DNA of 64,000 nucleotides from Thiobacillus sp. (GCA_024709685.1 JANJWF010000092.1:1-64000); one strand, 5' to 3'. Positions 10,068-20,905 are shown, numbered from the stretch's first letter. Numbers and translations are program-made. Notes: generated from the sequence alone by a model not told the origin.

Positions 10068-10222
10068 ACCAGCGACTTGCGGCGAAGCGCCCTCGTCGAT
10101 TGGCCAGGCAAAGCTCCGCGGTTTGGCGCATGCGGTGCATCGTTTGCCCCTTCACGCCCTCCGCCCGCTTACGCGGAGAGCGCGAGGCAGAAGGCGGCTC
10201 TCCGTTGCAATACCCCTGAAAA

Positions 10223-10250
10223 CAGCCCGGTTGAACGGGCTGCTTTTATT
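10223..10250 (+). terminator. Rho-independent terminator
   Basis: cagcccg-gttgaa-cgggctg stem followed by cttttattt. Confidence 0.8.
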
Positions 10251-10287
10251 TGTACACTTCGGAATGAAGATGCATCAGGAGTGCCTC

Positions 10288-11343
10288 ATGGTCGACAATC
10301 TTTCCGCTCTCATCGACACCGTGCAAAAGAACTGCACCATCGCAGATGCCCGCCATGCACGCGAGATGACGATGTGCACCTTTCTTCTGGAAATGCGCGA
10401 GTATTACCGCTGGGAAATGGAAATCCCCTACGGGGCCCGCCTGCCCAAAGACGAACTCGGCGACTGGCTGAACGCACGCGAAAGCCTATGGGACACGGTC
10501 GAGGAAGAGGATTTCGCACCGCTCCCGCTCAGCGAGGCCGGCATCGATCCATTCGAGGCCGACGACATCAACCGCGCGCTGATCCCACAGGGGCTCGTCT
10601 ACAGCAGCGGGCTGGGCTCGTTCCGCAAGCCCCATTTCGTGCTGGCCGAGCTCAAGCGGGCCGAAGTGCGTGAAGGCGTGCAGGTGCTGGTGGCGGGCTG
10701 CGAATACGCGCGCGACCTGATCGCGCCGCCGGCGGCGATGCGCGGCGGCGCCATCTTCCTGCGCATGGACGCGGTGCGTCGGCTGCTATGGAACAAGTAC
10801 GAAGAATGGCAGTGGAAGGAGAAGGACACTGCGCTGGGGCGCGCATTTGCGCACTACGACTTCGAATGCGACATCGAGCGTGGACTCGACCGCATGGCCG
10901 AAGCCGAAAGCGAGGCAATGATCCTGCATGAGATCGGTGAGGCTCGTGCGGAATCGCTGCTGGGGGACGACTGGAACGCGATGCTCGGCGAGCTAAGCTC
11001 CCGACACGCCGAACTGCTGGTACGCGCGGTACGCGACCACCTGGCCGACTGCCTGGTTACGCTGCCGACGCTGCTCGAGCGCGAAGCGGCCGGCTCGCTG
11101 CATTTCTATCAGGCCAACCTGTCCGGCCTGCGGCGCGCGCTGTTTCCGGCCCTGCCGCAGGCTTATGAAACTTGGCTGGGTAATCGTGATGTCGCCCCCA
11201 TCGCCGGCCTCGTGAGACGCGGTGCGGCTCACTGGCTGGACAAGGCGAGGCAGCTGACCGCCATCTATCATCGCAATCCGGCACAGGGAGATGCGCAGAT
11301 CAACGCACTGGCCGTTGGCGACCTCGCCAGTCTGAAGCTCTAG
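10288..11343 (+). CDS. Conserved hypothetical protein
   Basis: MVDNLSALIDTVQKNCTIADARHAREMTMCTFLLEMREYYRWEMEIPYGARLPKDELGDWLNARESLWD...; AGGAG upstream of ATG 10288 (alternative starts 10264, 10270). Resembles widespread uncharacterised proteins. Confidence 0.7.
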   Translation: MVDNLSALIDTVQKNCTIADARHAREMTMCTFLLEMREYYRWEMEIPYGARLPKDELGDWLNARESLWDTVEEEDFAPLPLSEAGIDPFEADDINRALIPQGLVYSSGLGSFRKPHFVLAELKRAEVREGVQVLVAGCEYARDLIAPPAAMRGGAIFLRMDAVRRLLWNKYEEWQWKEKDTALGRAFAHYDFECDIERGLDRMAEAESEAMILHEIGEARAESLLGDDWNAMLGELSSRHAELLVRAVRDHLADCLVTLPTLLEREAAGSLHFYQANLSGLRRALFPALPQAYETWLGNRDVAPIAGLVRRGAAHWLDKARQLTAIYHRNPAQGDAQINALAVGDLASLKL

Positions 11344-11351
11344 GTAGCAGA

Positions 11352-11378
11352 AACGGGCGTCGAGCGCCCGTTCCTTTC
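11352..11378. terminator. Hairpin terminator between convergent genes
   Basis: aacgggcg-tcgag-cgcccgtt followed by cctttcct. Confidence 0.7.
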
Positions 11379-11439
11379 CTCTTCTCCTCCGTATTGTTCC
11401 GGGATCGCGCCCCCCGGAGGGCTGTTGATTCGCCATGCG

Positions 11440-14400
11440 CTAAGGCGCGGGTGAAGTCGTATGCCCCAACTGTTCGGCGATTTCGTCGAGCAGTTGCTGC
11501 TCCTGATACGGCTTGCCGAGGTATACATCGACGCCAAGTTCCAGCGCTCGGTTGCGGTGCTTGTCCGCGGTACGCGACGTGATCATGATGATCGGTACCG
11601 TTTTCAGCCGCGCATCGGCGCGCATCAGGCGGGCCAGTTCGAATCCGTCCATGCGCGGCATTTCGACGTCGAGCAGCACCACGTCGGGGATCAGATCATG
11701 CATCTTTTCCAGGGCATCGACACCGTCCTTCGCGCTCTCCACCCGGAAGCCCTCGCGCATCAGCAGACGGGTCGTGATCTTGCGCACGGTGAGCGAGTCA
11801 TCGACCACGAGTACCAGCGGCGCCTGCAGGGCACTGCTGAGTTCGATCGCCTCGGCCGGTGCGGCACGCTCGACCTCGTTGCGCGGCAGGCTCGCCCAGC
11901 GCAGAGCCAGCGGCACCGGGTTGAGGATCAGGATCACGCGCCCGTCGCCGCCTACGGTGGCGCCGGCTACGCCGGTAATGCGCGCCATCTGCGGTCCGAT
12001 GTTCTTGACCACGATTTCGCGCGTGCCCTCGATCACGTCGAGCAGCACGGCAACCTGGCTGGAGCCGCTGGCGAGCAGCGCCACCGGGTTGTAGCGCTGA
12101 ACCTCATGGATCGCTTCAGCATCGCCCAAGAGATGCGGCAGATAGGACAGCGGGTAGGACACCCCACGCCATGTCACTTCGCCCGCTATCATCGCTTTTT
12201 CCAGTTCTTCCGGGCGGAGTTCCAGCACCTGCTGCACCAGCGGTGCCGGCAGCGCATAACTATTTCTGGCGGCCTTGACCATCACCGCCTGTGTCATCGC
12301 CAGGGTGAGCGGCAGGTAGATATGGAAGCTGGTGCCGGTGCCCGGCGTCGAACTGATGTCGATGCGGCCGCCCAGGGCGGCGATTTCACTCTTCACCACG
12401 TCCATGCCGACGCCGCGCCCGGCGACTTCGCTGACGGCTTCGGCAGTGGAGAAGCCGGCAGCAAAGATCAGCTGTGCCAACAGGGTTTCGGTAGGCTCGA
12501 TGCCAGGCAGCAGCAGGCCATTGGCCTCGGCTTTTTCGCGAATACGCGCGTAGTTGAGGCCGGCGCCATCGTCCTTAACAGTCAGCACCATTTCGTTACC
12601 GGACTGGCGCGCGCTAAATACGATTTCGCCGAACTCGGGCTTGTCGGCGGCGCGGCGCGCCTCGGGCGACTCGATGCCGTGCGCCAGCGCGTTGCGCAGC
12701 AAGTGCTCAAGCGGCGCGGTGACCTTTTCCAGCACCGAGCGATCGATATCCAGGTCGCCGCCCTGGATGTCCAGTTGCGCACGCTTGCCCACATCGCGCG
12801 CGGTCTGGCGCACGGTCCGGTACAGTCGCTCGGCCACCGAATACAGCGGCACCATGCGTACCCGCAGCAGATTCTGCTGCAATTCGCGGTTAAGGCGCAT
12901 CTGCTGGATCAGCGCAGCATCCGCCTCGCCGAGGCGCGCCAGCAGGATATGCTGCACGGTGGAAATATCGTTCACGCTCTCGGCGAGGAAGCGAGTGACC
13001 TCCTGGAAGCGGGTGAAGCGATCGAACTCCAGCGGGTCGAACTCTTCCCCGCCACCCTGGGCCTGGAAGGTCGCCTGCATCTGCGATTCGGCCTGGATCT
13101 CGACCTCGCGAATGTGCCCGCGCAGGCGCGTCAGCGCTTCCGTCAATTCGTTGACCTGGCGTTTGAAGCCGAACACTTCGCTCTCGATCCGCGAACGTGC
13201 GATGGCGACTTCGCCGGCCTGGTTGACCATGCGATCGACCCAGTCGGCGCGCACCCGCAGCGTCAGGGCGTTGCTCTCGCGCGTGACCGCGTGCGCCGGG
13301 GCTGCGACATCGGCCGGCGAAGCCTCCGGCGTCGGCTCTGCCTGCTCCGGCATCGGCTCGACCCGTCCAAGAACCGGCTCAATCGGTGCCTCAAGCGGCT
13401 CGGCTTGTTCCTCGGCAAGGTGATCGAGCTCGCCCCGCTTCAGACGGTCGACCGCGTCAGCCATGCGGTCGAACTGCGTCTCAAGCGTCTCAAACACCTC
13501 GGCGCTTGCGGTAAGCTGGCCTTCGATCACGGCGATCACACGCGCTTCCATCACGTGCGTCAGTTCACCCAGGCGCATGGCGCCGACCATGCGCGCGCTG
13601 CCCTTGATCGTGTGCAGGTTGCGTCGCAAGGCGGCACGCGCGGCCAGCCCGCTCGGCGTGGCCTTCCAGGCGCGCAGTTGCGCGCTCGTATCCGGCACCA
13701 GCGCCTCGGCTTCCTCCAGGAAGATCGGCAACAGTTGCGGGTCGATTTCATCGGCCACTTCACGTCGATCGAAGACCGGCGCCGGTGCCGCGGGCCCGAA
13801 ATCCTTGATCAGGGCGTCCATGTCTGGCAGGCCGGACGCCGCCGCTGCGGCGGGTACCTGGCCTGCGGAAAATACTTCAACGGCAGGCTCGATCGACGCT
13901 CCGCTGCCGGAGATTTCGGTGGTCTGTACCTCGAATTCGATGGCAGCCTCGGCAGAAGTGGCCCGTTCGTCTTCCAGTTCGCCCAGGGCCGCGATCAGAT
14001 CGTGTGCCGTCTCGGGCTGCTGCCCGCTTTCGATGGTCGCGATCATCTCGTGCAGACGCGACACGGCATCCTGAACCAGCGGAAGATGTGCGGGCGGCAG
14101 CGGGGTCTGCACAAAACGGTTCCAGTACTGCTCGAGTGCATGCGATAGCTCTGCCAGAACCGTGACACCCGCCGTGCCCGCGATGCCTGCCAGGGTGTGC
14201 ACAGCACGGCGCGCAGGTTCACTGATGGTACTGCCGGCAAGCTCGATGAGGCGGCCGGCTTCTTCCTCCAGTACAGCCAAGCGCTGATGCGCTTCGGCCA
14301 TGAAGATCTCGTATAGCCCACTGGAGAGGCAGCACGAACCAAAGCAGATCTCGTCGGGTTCACGCGGATCGTCGGACGCAGTCGCTGCAGCCGGGCTCTC

Positions 14401-17148
14401 GCCCAGGTCGAATCCATCGAGTACCGGTCGATCGGCAGCAGGCTCGACAGCATCCGACCGGAAGGCATCGAAATGAACCAGCGACTCGCCAACCTCGACG
14501 TCGATCGTCGAGGCAGCGGAAACCGCGTTCCATTCGCCGTCGCCATCGGCAGGAAACTCGATCTCGATGACGGGCAGTGTTTCGGCTGCCGCGCCGCGGT
14601 CAATATCCGTTTTGACCGCAACGATTATTTCGTCTTCAGCGGCCGTTGCGATCGGCGCAGTTTCGATTGCCGCGGACGCGGGCGCACTGTTGTCGGCGAG
14701 CGACTCCGTGTCGAACGGCTGTCCCTGCGCCACACGCTCAACCGCCGCCAGCAGGGGCGACACCGGCAGTGCTGTCGGCTGACGTTCCTGCAGTGCGATC
14801 ACCCATTCCTGAAACACGCCGCGCGCATGCCCGAGCAGACGCAATAGGTCGCTGCTGGCCGCCTTGCTTTCGGCCAGCCAGCCATTCATCAACTGTTCGA
14901 GATGCCATGCGGTTTCACCGAGCTCGGATAGCCCGACCATGCGGCCGCTGCCTTTCAACGTGTGAAATGCCCGGCGGATGACTGTCAGCGATTCCTGGTC
15001 ATCCGGATTGTTCTGGCAGGCATCCGCCGCCTCGCCCATGGTCGCCAACACATCGCCGGCTTCCTCCAGGAAGATGTCCAGCAGGTCCGGTTCGATTCCT
15101 TCCGGTATCGACGTCAGGCCGGTGATCTCGGTTCGAACACTGGTCCGGGTTGCGGAGGCGGCCGGCGTTGTGACGGTCGGCTCCGACAGGGTGAATTCCA
15201 GCGCATCGGCGTGCGGCGGATGCGTCGGCTGGACGGTCGCTGCCGCCGACACGGTATCGGGCTCAAAGGGAAAGAATTCGATGGGGTCGAGGGGCGCCGC
15301 CTCAGCGCGACCGATAGCCTGAGAGGACGCGGCGGTGTCGCCGTGCGCGGTTGGAACAGCACCGGTGGGTTCGGGTGCAACCGCGTCGACTGCGGTAGCG
15401 GGCCGGGGCTCGCCGACTACGTCAAGGAATTTTTTTTTTGTTTCCGCCGTGTCGCCGGGCATGCTGTCGGCATCGACCAGACCGAAATCGGCCAGCACGG
15501 GGTGCAGAATCCTCGCGGCGTCGGCGCGGCCGGCGCAATAGGATTCGATGAACAGCCCGAGACTGGAGAATGCGTCCGCCAGACGCTGCTGGGTTGCCAC
15601 ATCGGGATGCCCATGGCTCACAAACGGCTGCACGATGGTGGCTGCCGCGGCCAGCAGGCTCGCTGCATCGGGCAGTTCGAGCATCGTCAGCGCACCTTGC
15701 GCCTGCTGCGCCAGTCCGGTCAGGCCGGTGAGCGCCTCGCGCTCGCCGGCATCGCGGAAGAAGGCATCCAGCACCTCTTCCATCTGCTTGAGGTTCTGCC
15801 CGACTTCCTGCGCCATTTGGACGAGCATGTCGCGTTCCGCGTCGCGCTGGCTGCCCGAGTCGGTGACACTGGCGGGCATCTCGCTGCCCTCGATGAGCGC
15901 ACGCAGACGCGCCTGCTGGCCCTGGGCGCGCACGGCGAAATCGGCATGCAGGATATCTTCCCGGTCAATCGCGTTCTGCAGGAACAGCAGCGTGGCGGCA
16001 ACCTCCAGATTCTTCTGTTCGCCCGCTTCACCGTCGCGCCTGGCAGCGGCCACTACCGCCAGCCCGTCCAGCAACGGTTTCAGGCCACTCTTCTCGAGCA
16101 TCTGTGCCTGGGGCTGCATGCGCTCGAGCTGGGCCTGAAACTGCTCCAGCTGTCCTGCATTGCCTTCCACGTAGGCGTGCCAGTTGTCGCGTGCGACCTT
16201 CAGGCCGCTTTGCAGGGTCTCCAGCACCGGGCGCATGCGCGCCAGCGTCTCGGGGTCCAGCATGCCGCGGCCCGGCAGATACCGGTCGAGACCGAAGGTC
16301 GAACGGATCTCCGCCGCGCGGCCGCCCAGGGCCTGGCTCTTTGCCACGAAAAACAGCGCATCGCGCATCAGGCGCTCTGCGACCTCCGGCGAGCCCTCTA
16401 TCAAACGGCGCATTTGCAGGTCGACACGGGCGAGCAACTGCTTGACATGGAAATCGGCTTCCACGCCTTGCGCAATCAGGCTGTCGACGAAGCCCACACA
16501 TGCCCACCAGAACGACTGCGAAGCCTGCGACGGCGCGATGTGTTCGATTGCAGCCAGCGCATCGCGCATTCGCCGCAGCCCCTGCTCAGCCTCGATATTG
16601 CGAAGGAAGGCCAGCAGCCCACGCTGGAACTGGCCGCGCGCGGCCTTCACTTCAGCCGTCCGCTCCTCCGGCGTCAGGCCGTCGCTGGCGCGCTTGCCCT
16701 GCACATCGGTACGCAAATCGGGGAAGAACAGTTCGCCTTCGAAAACCCGCTCGGCGCCTTGCAGTTCGCGCAGGCGCTTGTACAGGGGGAACAGCGCCAA
16801 CTCGCCGCTGCCGCGTCCGTCCGCCAGGTCCTTGACCCAGCGTTGCAGGCCTTCCATCGCATTGCGCAGGGCACGCAACAACTCGCTGCTCGCCTGCAAG
16901 CGGTTTTCGTTGACGTCGGCCAGGCACGACTCCAGCGTGCCCGCCAGCGTCGCCGCGCCTTCAAGCCCCACCATTCGCAGCGCCCCGGTCACCTGGTGGG
17001 CGTCGTCACCTGCCAGCCGCAGGGCATTGGTCAGATCGGCATCGATGCTGTAGGCCTGAATACGCCCCAGTGCCGCCTGCAGGGCAGCGTCGATGTCTCC
17101 GCGCACCCAGTTCAGGGGGCCGGTATCGTAATCGAGTAAGGCGCTCAT
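11440..17148 (-). CDS. pilL: Type IV pilus chemosensory hybrid kinase PilL/ChpA (multiple Hpt, CheA-like core, CheW, REC)
   Basis: 1902 aa; several Hpt motifs (FHTLKGSGRMVGL, LHTIKGSARMVGA, VHTLAGIAGTAGV), H-ATPase (LEHLLRNALAHGIES), CheW-like, C-terminal receiver (VLVVDDSLTVRKITTRLLMREGF...DVVLLDVEMPRMDGFE). Confidence 0.93.
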   Translation of the reverse strand: MSALLDYDTGPLNWVRGDIDAALQAALGRIQAYSIDADLTNALRLAGDDAHQVTGALRMVGLEGAATLAGTLESCLADVNENRLQASSELLRALRNAMEGLQRWVKDLADGRGSGELALFPLYKRLRELQGAERVFEGELFFPDLRTDVQGKRASDGLTPEERTAEVKAARGQFQRGLLAFLRNIEAEQGLRRMRDALAAIEHIAPSQASQSFWWACVGFVDSLIAQGVEADFHVKQLLARVDLQMRRLIEGSPEVAERLMRDALFFVAKSQALGGRAAEIRSTFGLDRYLPGRGMLDPETLARMRPVLETLQSGLKVARDNWHAYVEGNAGQLEQFQAQLERMQPQAQMLEKSGLKPLLDGLAVVAAARRDGEAGEQKNLEVAATLLFLQNAIDREDILHADFAVRAQGQQARLRALIEGSEMPASVTDSGSQRDAERDMLVQMAQEVGQNLKQMEEVLDAFFRDAGEREALTGLTGLAQQAQGALTMLELPDAASLLAAAATIVQPFVSHGHPDVATQQRLADAFSSLGLFIESYCAGRADAARILHPVLADFGLVDADSMPGDTAETKKKFLDVVGEPRPATAVDAVAPEPTGAVPTAHGDTAASSQAIGRAEAAPLDPIEFFPFEPDTVSAAATVQPTHPPHADALEFTLSEPTVTTPAASATRTSVRTEITGLTSIPEGIEPDLLDIFLEEAGDVLATMGEAADACQNNPDDQESLTVIRRAFHTLKGSGRMVGLSELGETAWHLEQLMNGWLAESKAASSDLLRLLGHARGVFQEWVIALQERQPTALPVSPLLAAVERVAQGQPFDTESLADNSAPASAAIETAPIATAAEDEIIVAVKTDIDRGAAAETLPVIEIEFPADGDGEWNAVSAASTIDVEVGESLVHFDAFRSDAVEPAADRPVLDGFDLGESPAAATASDDPREPDEICFGSCCLSSGLYEIFMAEAHQRLAVLEEEAGRLIELAGSTISEPARRAVHTLAGIAGTAGVTVLAELSHALEQYWNRFVQTPLPPAHLPLVQDAVSRLHEMIATIESGQQPETAHDLIAALGELEDERATSAEAAIEFEVQTTEISGSGASIEPAVEVFSAGQVPAAAAASGLPDMDALIKDFGPAAPAPVFDRREVADEIDPQLLPIFLEEAEALVPDTSAQLRAWKATPSGLAARAALRRNLHTIKGSARMVGAMRLGELTHVMEARVIAVIEGQLTASAEVFETLETQFDRMADAVDRLKRGELDHLAEEQAEPLEAPIEPVLGRVEPMPEQAEPTPEASPADVAAPAHAVTRESNALTLRVRADWVDRMVNQAGEVAIARSRIESEVFGFKRQVNELTEALTRLRGHIREVEIQAESQMQATFQAQGGGEEFDPLEFDRFTRFQEVTRFLAESVNDISTVQHILLARLGEADAALIQQMRLNRELQQNLLRVRMVPLYSVAERLYRTVRQTARDVGKRAQLDIQGGDLDIDRSVLEKVTAPLEHLLRNALAHGIESPEARRAADKPEFGEIVFSARQSGNEMVLTVKDDGAGLNYARIREKAEANGLLLPGIEPTETLLAQLIFAAGFSTAEAVSEVAGRGVGMDVVKSEIAALGGRIDISSTPGTGTSFHIYLPLTLAMTQAVMVKAARNSYALPAPLVQQVLELRPEELEKAMIAGEVTWRGVSYPLSYLPHLLGDAEAIHEVQRYNPVALLASGSSQVAVLLDVIEGTREIVVKNIGPQMARITGVAGATVGGDGRVILILNPVPLALRWASLPRNEVERAAPAEAIELSSALQAPLVLVVDDSLTVRKITTRLLMREGFRVESAKDGVDALEKMHDLIPDVVLLDVEMPRMDGFELARLMRADARLKTVPIIMITSRTADKHRNRALELGVDVYLGKPYQEQQLLDEIAEQLGHTTSPAP

Positions 17149-17227
17149 GGTGTGTGTTCCCCAGATTGAGTGCAGCGGGCCTTCAGCTTGTCTCTTTGCG
17201 TTTCTCTTTGCGTTGCAGCCCGTCCGT

Positions 17228-19378
17228 TCAGGCGAGCTTGAAGCCCGCGATCGAGCTCTTCAGATCCTGCGCCAGCTGTTTCATGCCACCGATCGACTCG
17301 GCCGTCTGCCGGGTACCCGCACTCGTCTGCGCGGAAATCGCCTTGATGTCCTGCATGGTCTCGGCGACGAGCGTGGTCGCTTCGGCCTGGTTCTGCGTGG
17401 CCGCCGAGATGTCTGCGATCAGCGCGGCAAGTGTCTTCGACACGTCGCCGATCTCGGCCAGCGTCTGGCCTGCGGCATCGGACAGCTTGGCGCCCTCGAC
17501 CACGCCCTGGGTCGACACTTCCATCGCCGCCACGGTGTCGTGGGTGTCCGACTGAATGGTTTTCACGATGGCGGCGATCTGCTTGGTCGCATCGGCCGAG
17601 CGTTCCGCCAGCCGCTGCACTTCTTCCGCCACCACCGAGAAGCCGCGCCCGGCTTCACCTGCCGACGCCGCCTGAATGGCCGCGTTGAGTGCCAGCACGT
17701 TGGTCTGTTCGGTAATGTCGGAAATCAGTTCGACGATTTCACCGATCTCCTGCGACGATTCGCCCAGACGCTTGATTCGTTTCGACGTTTCCTGAATCTG
17801 TTCGCGCAGACCGTTCATGCTGGCAATGGCGTTGGCCACCGCCTGCTGGCCTTTTTCGGCGGCCGCGAGGGATTGTTTGGCCACCTTGGCGGACTCGATG
17901 GCGTTGCCCGACACCTGCTGCACCGATTCCGCGAGGCGGACGACGGCGGTCGAAGTTGTCTCGATCTCGTCGGTCTGCCGGCGCGCCGCCTGTTGCAGCG
18001 ATTCGGATACCTGACTGGCCTGGTTGGCTGCCTGGTCCATCTTCAACGTGGCGTTGTTAATCCCGCGCACCAGGCTGCGCAGCTCTTCCACCGTGTAGTT
18101 GATCGAGTCGGCGACAGCACCGGTGATGTCCTCGGTCACGCTGGCGTTGATGGTGAGGTTGCCCTCGGCCAGTTCGCCCAGTTCATCCATCAGGCGCAGA
18201 ATCGCCTCCTGGTTGCGGCTGTTTTCCTCCTCGCTCTTACGGGCCCGCGATTTGGTCTCGTTGATGTTGATCTGACCCAGCAACACCATCGAGACGATGG
18301 CCAGCACGCCGAACAGGGCGGCCAGCTGGTAGCCGAAGCCGCCGACGGCCCGGTATTCCTCTGACAGCTGGCCGGCGTCCCGCAGCAACTCGTCGCTGCC
18401 TGCGAAGAGTTTGTTGGCCGCCACCTTGGCCCGCAGCAGGGACTGCGTGTTGGCAAGCACCTCGCCCACCGCCTCGACCATGTCGGCCATGTTGGTGCCG
18501 AGGTCTTCCAGCGTCAGCATGCTGTCCTCGTTCTGGCTGGCCGCCCCCTCCATCAGTGCCTGCACCGTGTCACGGAACGAGGTTGTGTCCTTTTCCAGCT
18601 GCAGCACGACCTCGGGGTCGATCAGGTCCGACGACAGCAGCAGGTTGGCATTTTTCGGCAAACGCTGACTCAGCATCACGAGATGGTTCGCTCGCGACAC
18701 TTCGCGCAGGCTCGTGCCCCCATCGGCGAGCTGGCTGGCGAGCTGCTCGGACACCTCCTGCAAGTCGATACTCAGGGCATTGATGCGCTTGACGTTTTCG
18801 TTCATCGCCATCAGGTTTTTCTGCTGCGAAAGAATCTGCACGACCAGAGGGGCAAACTGGCCCCACTGGGTGCCGATTTTTCCCAGCGTGTCGCGCGCGG
18901 CGCCACTGGTGGCGGGTACCTCGGCGTCGCCATTGGTCAGTCCGGTCAGGGTCGCCTCGAAATCAGCCTTGCCCTCAGCCAGTTTCTTGAAGGCCGTGGC
19001 ATCGCCGAGCACGGCCCGCTGGGCCGCGAGCGGCAGGCGCTGCGAATACACTTGCAGTTCGCCGGCGCGGTTCTCGTATGCCGTGCGGTTGTCGAGCTGG
19101 ATCGAACTATGGATGGTGAAGCCGGCGGCCAGGAGCAGCGAAACGAGCAGGCTGCCGCCCATGTAGAGATATTGCCGCTCGACCGGAAGATGGCCGATCA
19201 GGGGCATGCGGCCCGGCTCCTTGTCAGCCAGTTTGCGCACGGTCTTCATGATCATGGTGGTGTTCTCGCCCCGATTCCTGCCCGAGGAGCTTCCCGTCAT
19301 GCGGCCTGCGAGCCCTTTGAGGCCAAACATCGTTGTCGCCATATTCATTGCTCCAAACCCTCCGCTCACTGGCGCCAA
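17228..19378 (-). CDS. pilJ: Methyl-accepting chemotaxis protein PilJ
   Basis: TM regions, type IV pili N-terminal sensor, MCP signalling domain ([51 protein letters not shown]); in the pil cluster. The start may lie internally. Confidence 0.92.
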   Translation of the reverse strand: MAPVSGGFGAMNMATTMFGLKGLAGRMTGSSSGRNRGENTTMIMKTVRKLADKEPGRMPLIGHLPVERQYLYMGGSLLVSLLLAAGFTIHSSIQLDNRTAYENRAGELQVYSQRLPLAAQRAVLGDATAFKKLAEGKADFEATLTGLTNGDAEVPATSGAARDTLGKIGTQWGQFAPLVVQILSQQKNLMAMNENVKRINALSIDLQEVSEQLASQLADGGTSLREVSRANHLVMLSQRLPKNANLLLSSDLIDPEVVLQLEKDTTSFRDTVQALMEGAASQNEDSMLTLEDLGTNMADMVEAVGEVLANTQSLLRAKVAANKLFAGSDELLRDAGQLSEEYRAVGGFGYQLAALFGVLAIVSMVLLGQININETKSRARKSEEENSRNQEAILRLMDELGELAEGNLTINASVTEDITGAVADSINYTVEELRSLVRGINNATLKMDQAANQASQVSESLQQAARRQTDEIETTSTAVVRLAESVQQVSGNAIESAKVAKQSLAAAEKGQQAVANAIASMNGLREQIQETSKRIKRLGESSQEIGEIVELISDITEQTNVLALNAAIQAASAGEAGRGFSVVAEEVQRLAERSADATKQIAAIVKTIQSDTHDTVAAMEVSTQGVVEGAKLSDAAGQTLAEIGDVSKTLAALIADISAATQNQAEATTLVAETMQDIKAISAQTSAGTRQTAESIGGMKQLAQDLKSSIAGFKLA

Positions 19379-19401
19379 CGCGCCGAGTATTCAATGTCCA
19401 A

Positions 19402-19923
19402 TTAGTTGCCGAACTGCGCTTCGGCCTTCAGAAAGTCGGCGTTGCCAAGCAATTGCCCGAAATCCATATCACACCAGTTGGCCCCGGCCTCGTCGGCGTA
19501 GTGACGTGCGATCCATGGATATGCCGCAGTCCCGCCACGTAATCGATAGCGGCTGATATTCTTCAGCCCCAGTGTGGCGTGCACCAGAAGGGCCGCGTTC
19601 ACGCCAAAATCGTGGTGCGGTATCAGCAGCCGGCAATCGGCATGGTCGGGCGTCACCCCCTGCCCCATGAAGTCGGCAAAATCGCTCACCGCGTACAGGT
19701 TGCCGCGGATGTTGGCGACGCCGCGAAACCAGCGGCGCGTTCCGGGAACCTTGACGATGGGCGGCAGCGGAACCACCTCCTCGGTATCGGAAAGGCTCAC
19801 CAGCCAGTTCACGTCGCCCACGCGGAAACCCAGCCTGGACCCCGTGTTGTCCCGGCTGGCTGCCGCCTGCAGCTGCTGCGACAGGGCGGTCTGAAATTCA
19901 CGCAGGTTGAATTTCTTGGCCAT
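19402..19923 (-). CDS. pilI: CheW-like protein PilI
   Basis: CheW fold motifs (RLGFRVGDVNWLVSLSDTEEVVPLPPIVKVPGTRRWFRGVANIRGNLYAVSDFADFMG). Confidence 0.9.
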   Translation of the reverse strand: MAKKFNLREFQTALSQQLQAAASRDNTGSRLGFRVGDVNWLVSLSDTEEVVPLPPIVKVPGTRRWFRGVANIRGNLYAVSDFADFMGQGVTPDHADCRLLIPHHDFGVNAALLVHATLGLKNISRYRLRGGTAAYPWIARHYADEAGANWCDMDFGQLLGNADFLKAEAQFGN

Positions 19924-19933
19924 CTCGGTCAGC

Positions 19934-20299
19934 TCAGCCCAGCGCCTTGATCTGCGACAACAGGTCTTCCGGCCTTACCGGTTTCACCAGGTACGCCTTC
20001 GCACCCTGGCGAATTCCCCACACCTTGTCGGTTTCCTGGCCTTTGGTGGTGCACATGATGATCGGAATATGCCTGGTCGCGTCTTCCTTTGAAATCATTC
20101 GCGTCGCCTGATAGCCGTTCATTCCCGGCATCACGACGTCCATCACGATCAAATCGGGCAAAGTCTGCTTGGCTTGCACGACGGCTTCTTCTCCGCTCTC
20201 GGCCATGCTGACCAGGTAGCCGTTCTTGACCAACAACTCAGACAGAAAAAATCGCTCGGTGGGGGAATCATCCACAACCAGAATTCGACTGATCGCCAT
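19934..20299 (-). CDS. pilH: Response regulator PilH
   Basis: ILVVDDSPTERFFLSELLVKNGY...LPDLIVMDVVMPGMNGYQATRMISKD-type receiver; cluster position. Confidence 0.9.
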   Translation of the reverse strand: MAISRILVVDDSPTERFFLSELLVKNGYLVSMAESGEEAVVQAKQTLPDLIVMDVVMPGMNGYQATRMISKEDATRHIPIIMCTTKGQETDKVWGIRQGAKAYLVKPVRPEDLLSQIKALG

Positions 20300-20325
20300 A
20301 ATTTTTATGCTCCTTGGAAAAACTG

Positions 20326-20754
20326 TTACACCCCGGAACAGGCGTGTTCGCGTACCGCCGTCAGCAGCGTGTCCTTGGTAAAAGGTTTGGTCAGGTATTC
20401 GTCCGACCCAACCATGCGGCCGCGTGCGCGATCAAACAGCCCGTCCTTGGATGACAGCATGATGACCGGTGTGCTGCGGTACTTGGCGTTGCGCTTGATG
20501 AGCGAGCAGGTCTGGTAGCCATCGAGACGCGGCATCATGATGTCGACGAAGACCACATGGGGCTCGTGATCGGTGATCTTGGACAGCGCGTCGAACCCGT
20601 CCTGCGCCAGGATGACCTCGCAGCCCGCCTGATTCAGGAAGATCTCCGCGCTGCGTCGAATGGTGTTGCTGTCATCGATCACCATAACCTTGACGCCCTT
20701 CAATGTATCGTTGTCCACACGTTTCTCCGCCAGGATCGCCGGGCGCGACGGCAA
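20326..20754 (-). CDS. pilG: Response regulator PilG
   Basis: VKVMVIDDSNTIRRSAEIFLNQAGCEVILAQDGFDALSKI...PHVVFVDIMMPRLDGYQTCSLIK; cluster position. The true start may be GTG at VDNDTLKG. Confidence 0.9.
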   Translation of the reverse strand: MPSRPAILAEKRVDNDTLKGVKVMVIDDSNTIRRSAEIFLNQAGCEVILAQDGFDALSKITDHEPHVVFVDIMMPRLDGYQTCSLIKRNAKYRSTPVIMLSSKDGLFDRARGRMVGSDEYLTKPFTKDTLLTAVREHACSGV

Positions 20755-20853
20755 TGCCGCGTCCCACGGTATTAAGCATTACGGCACCGACAGCCCCTTC
20801 TTTAGCGTTTGCCGCCCCCATCCTGCGCATGCATCCGAATGGCGCAAACGAAC

Positions 20854-20879
20854 AAGGGCGTTGCCTTCGCAACGCCCTT
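20854..20879 (-). terminator. Rho-independent terminator downstream of the 20906-21808 gene
   Basis: Perfect 11-bp stem aagggcgttgc-cttc-gcaacgccctt. Confidence 0.75.
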
Positions 20880-20905
20880 TCACCCCAGCAAATCCCGGGC
20901 AGACA

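Noticed and set aside
11461-17139. Long plus-strand ORFs (895 and 725 aa) antisense to pilL
   Set aside because: Antisense shadow frames of a GC-rich coding gene; compositionally odd (Arg/His/Gln-rich), no family motifs, and the minus strand encodes a complete PilL.
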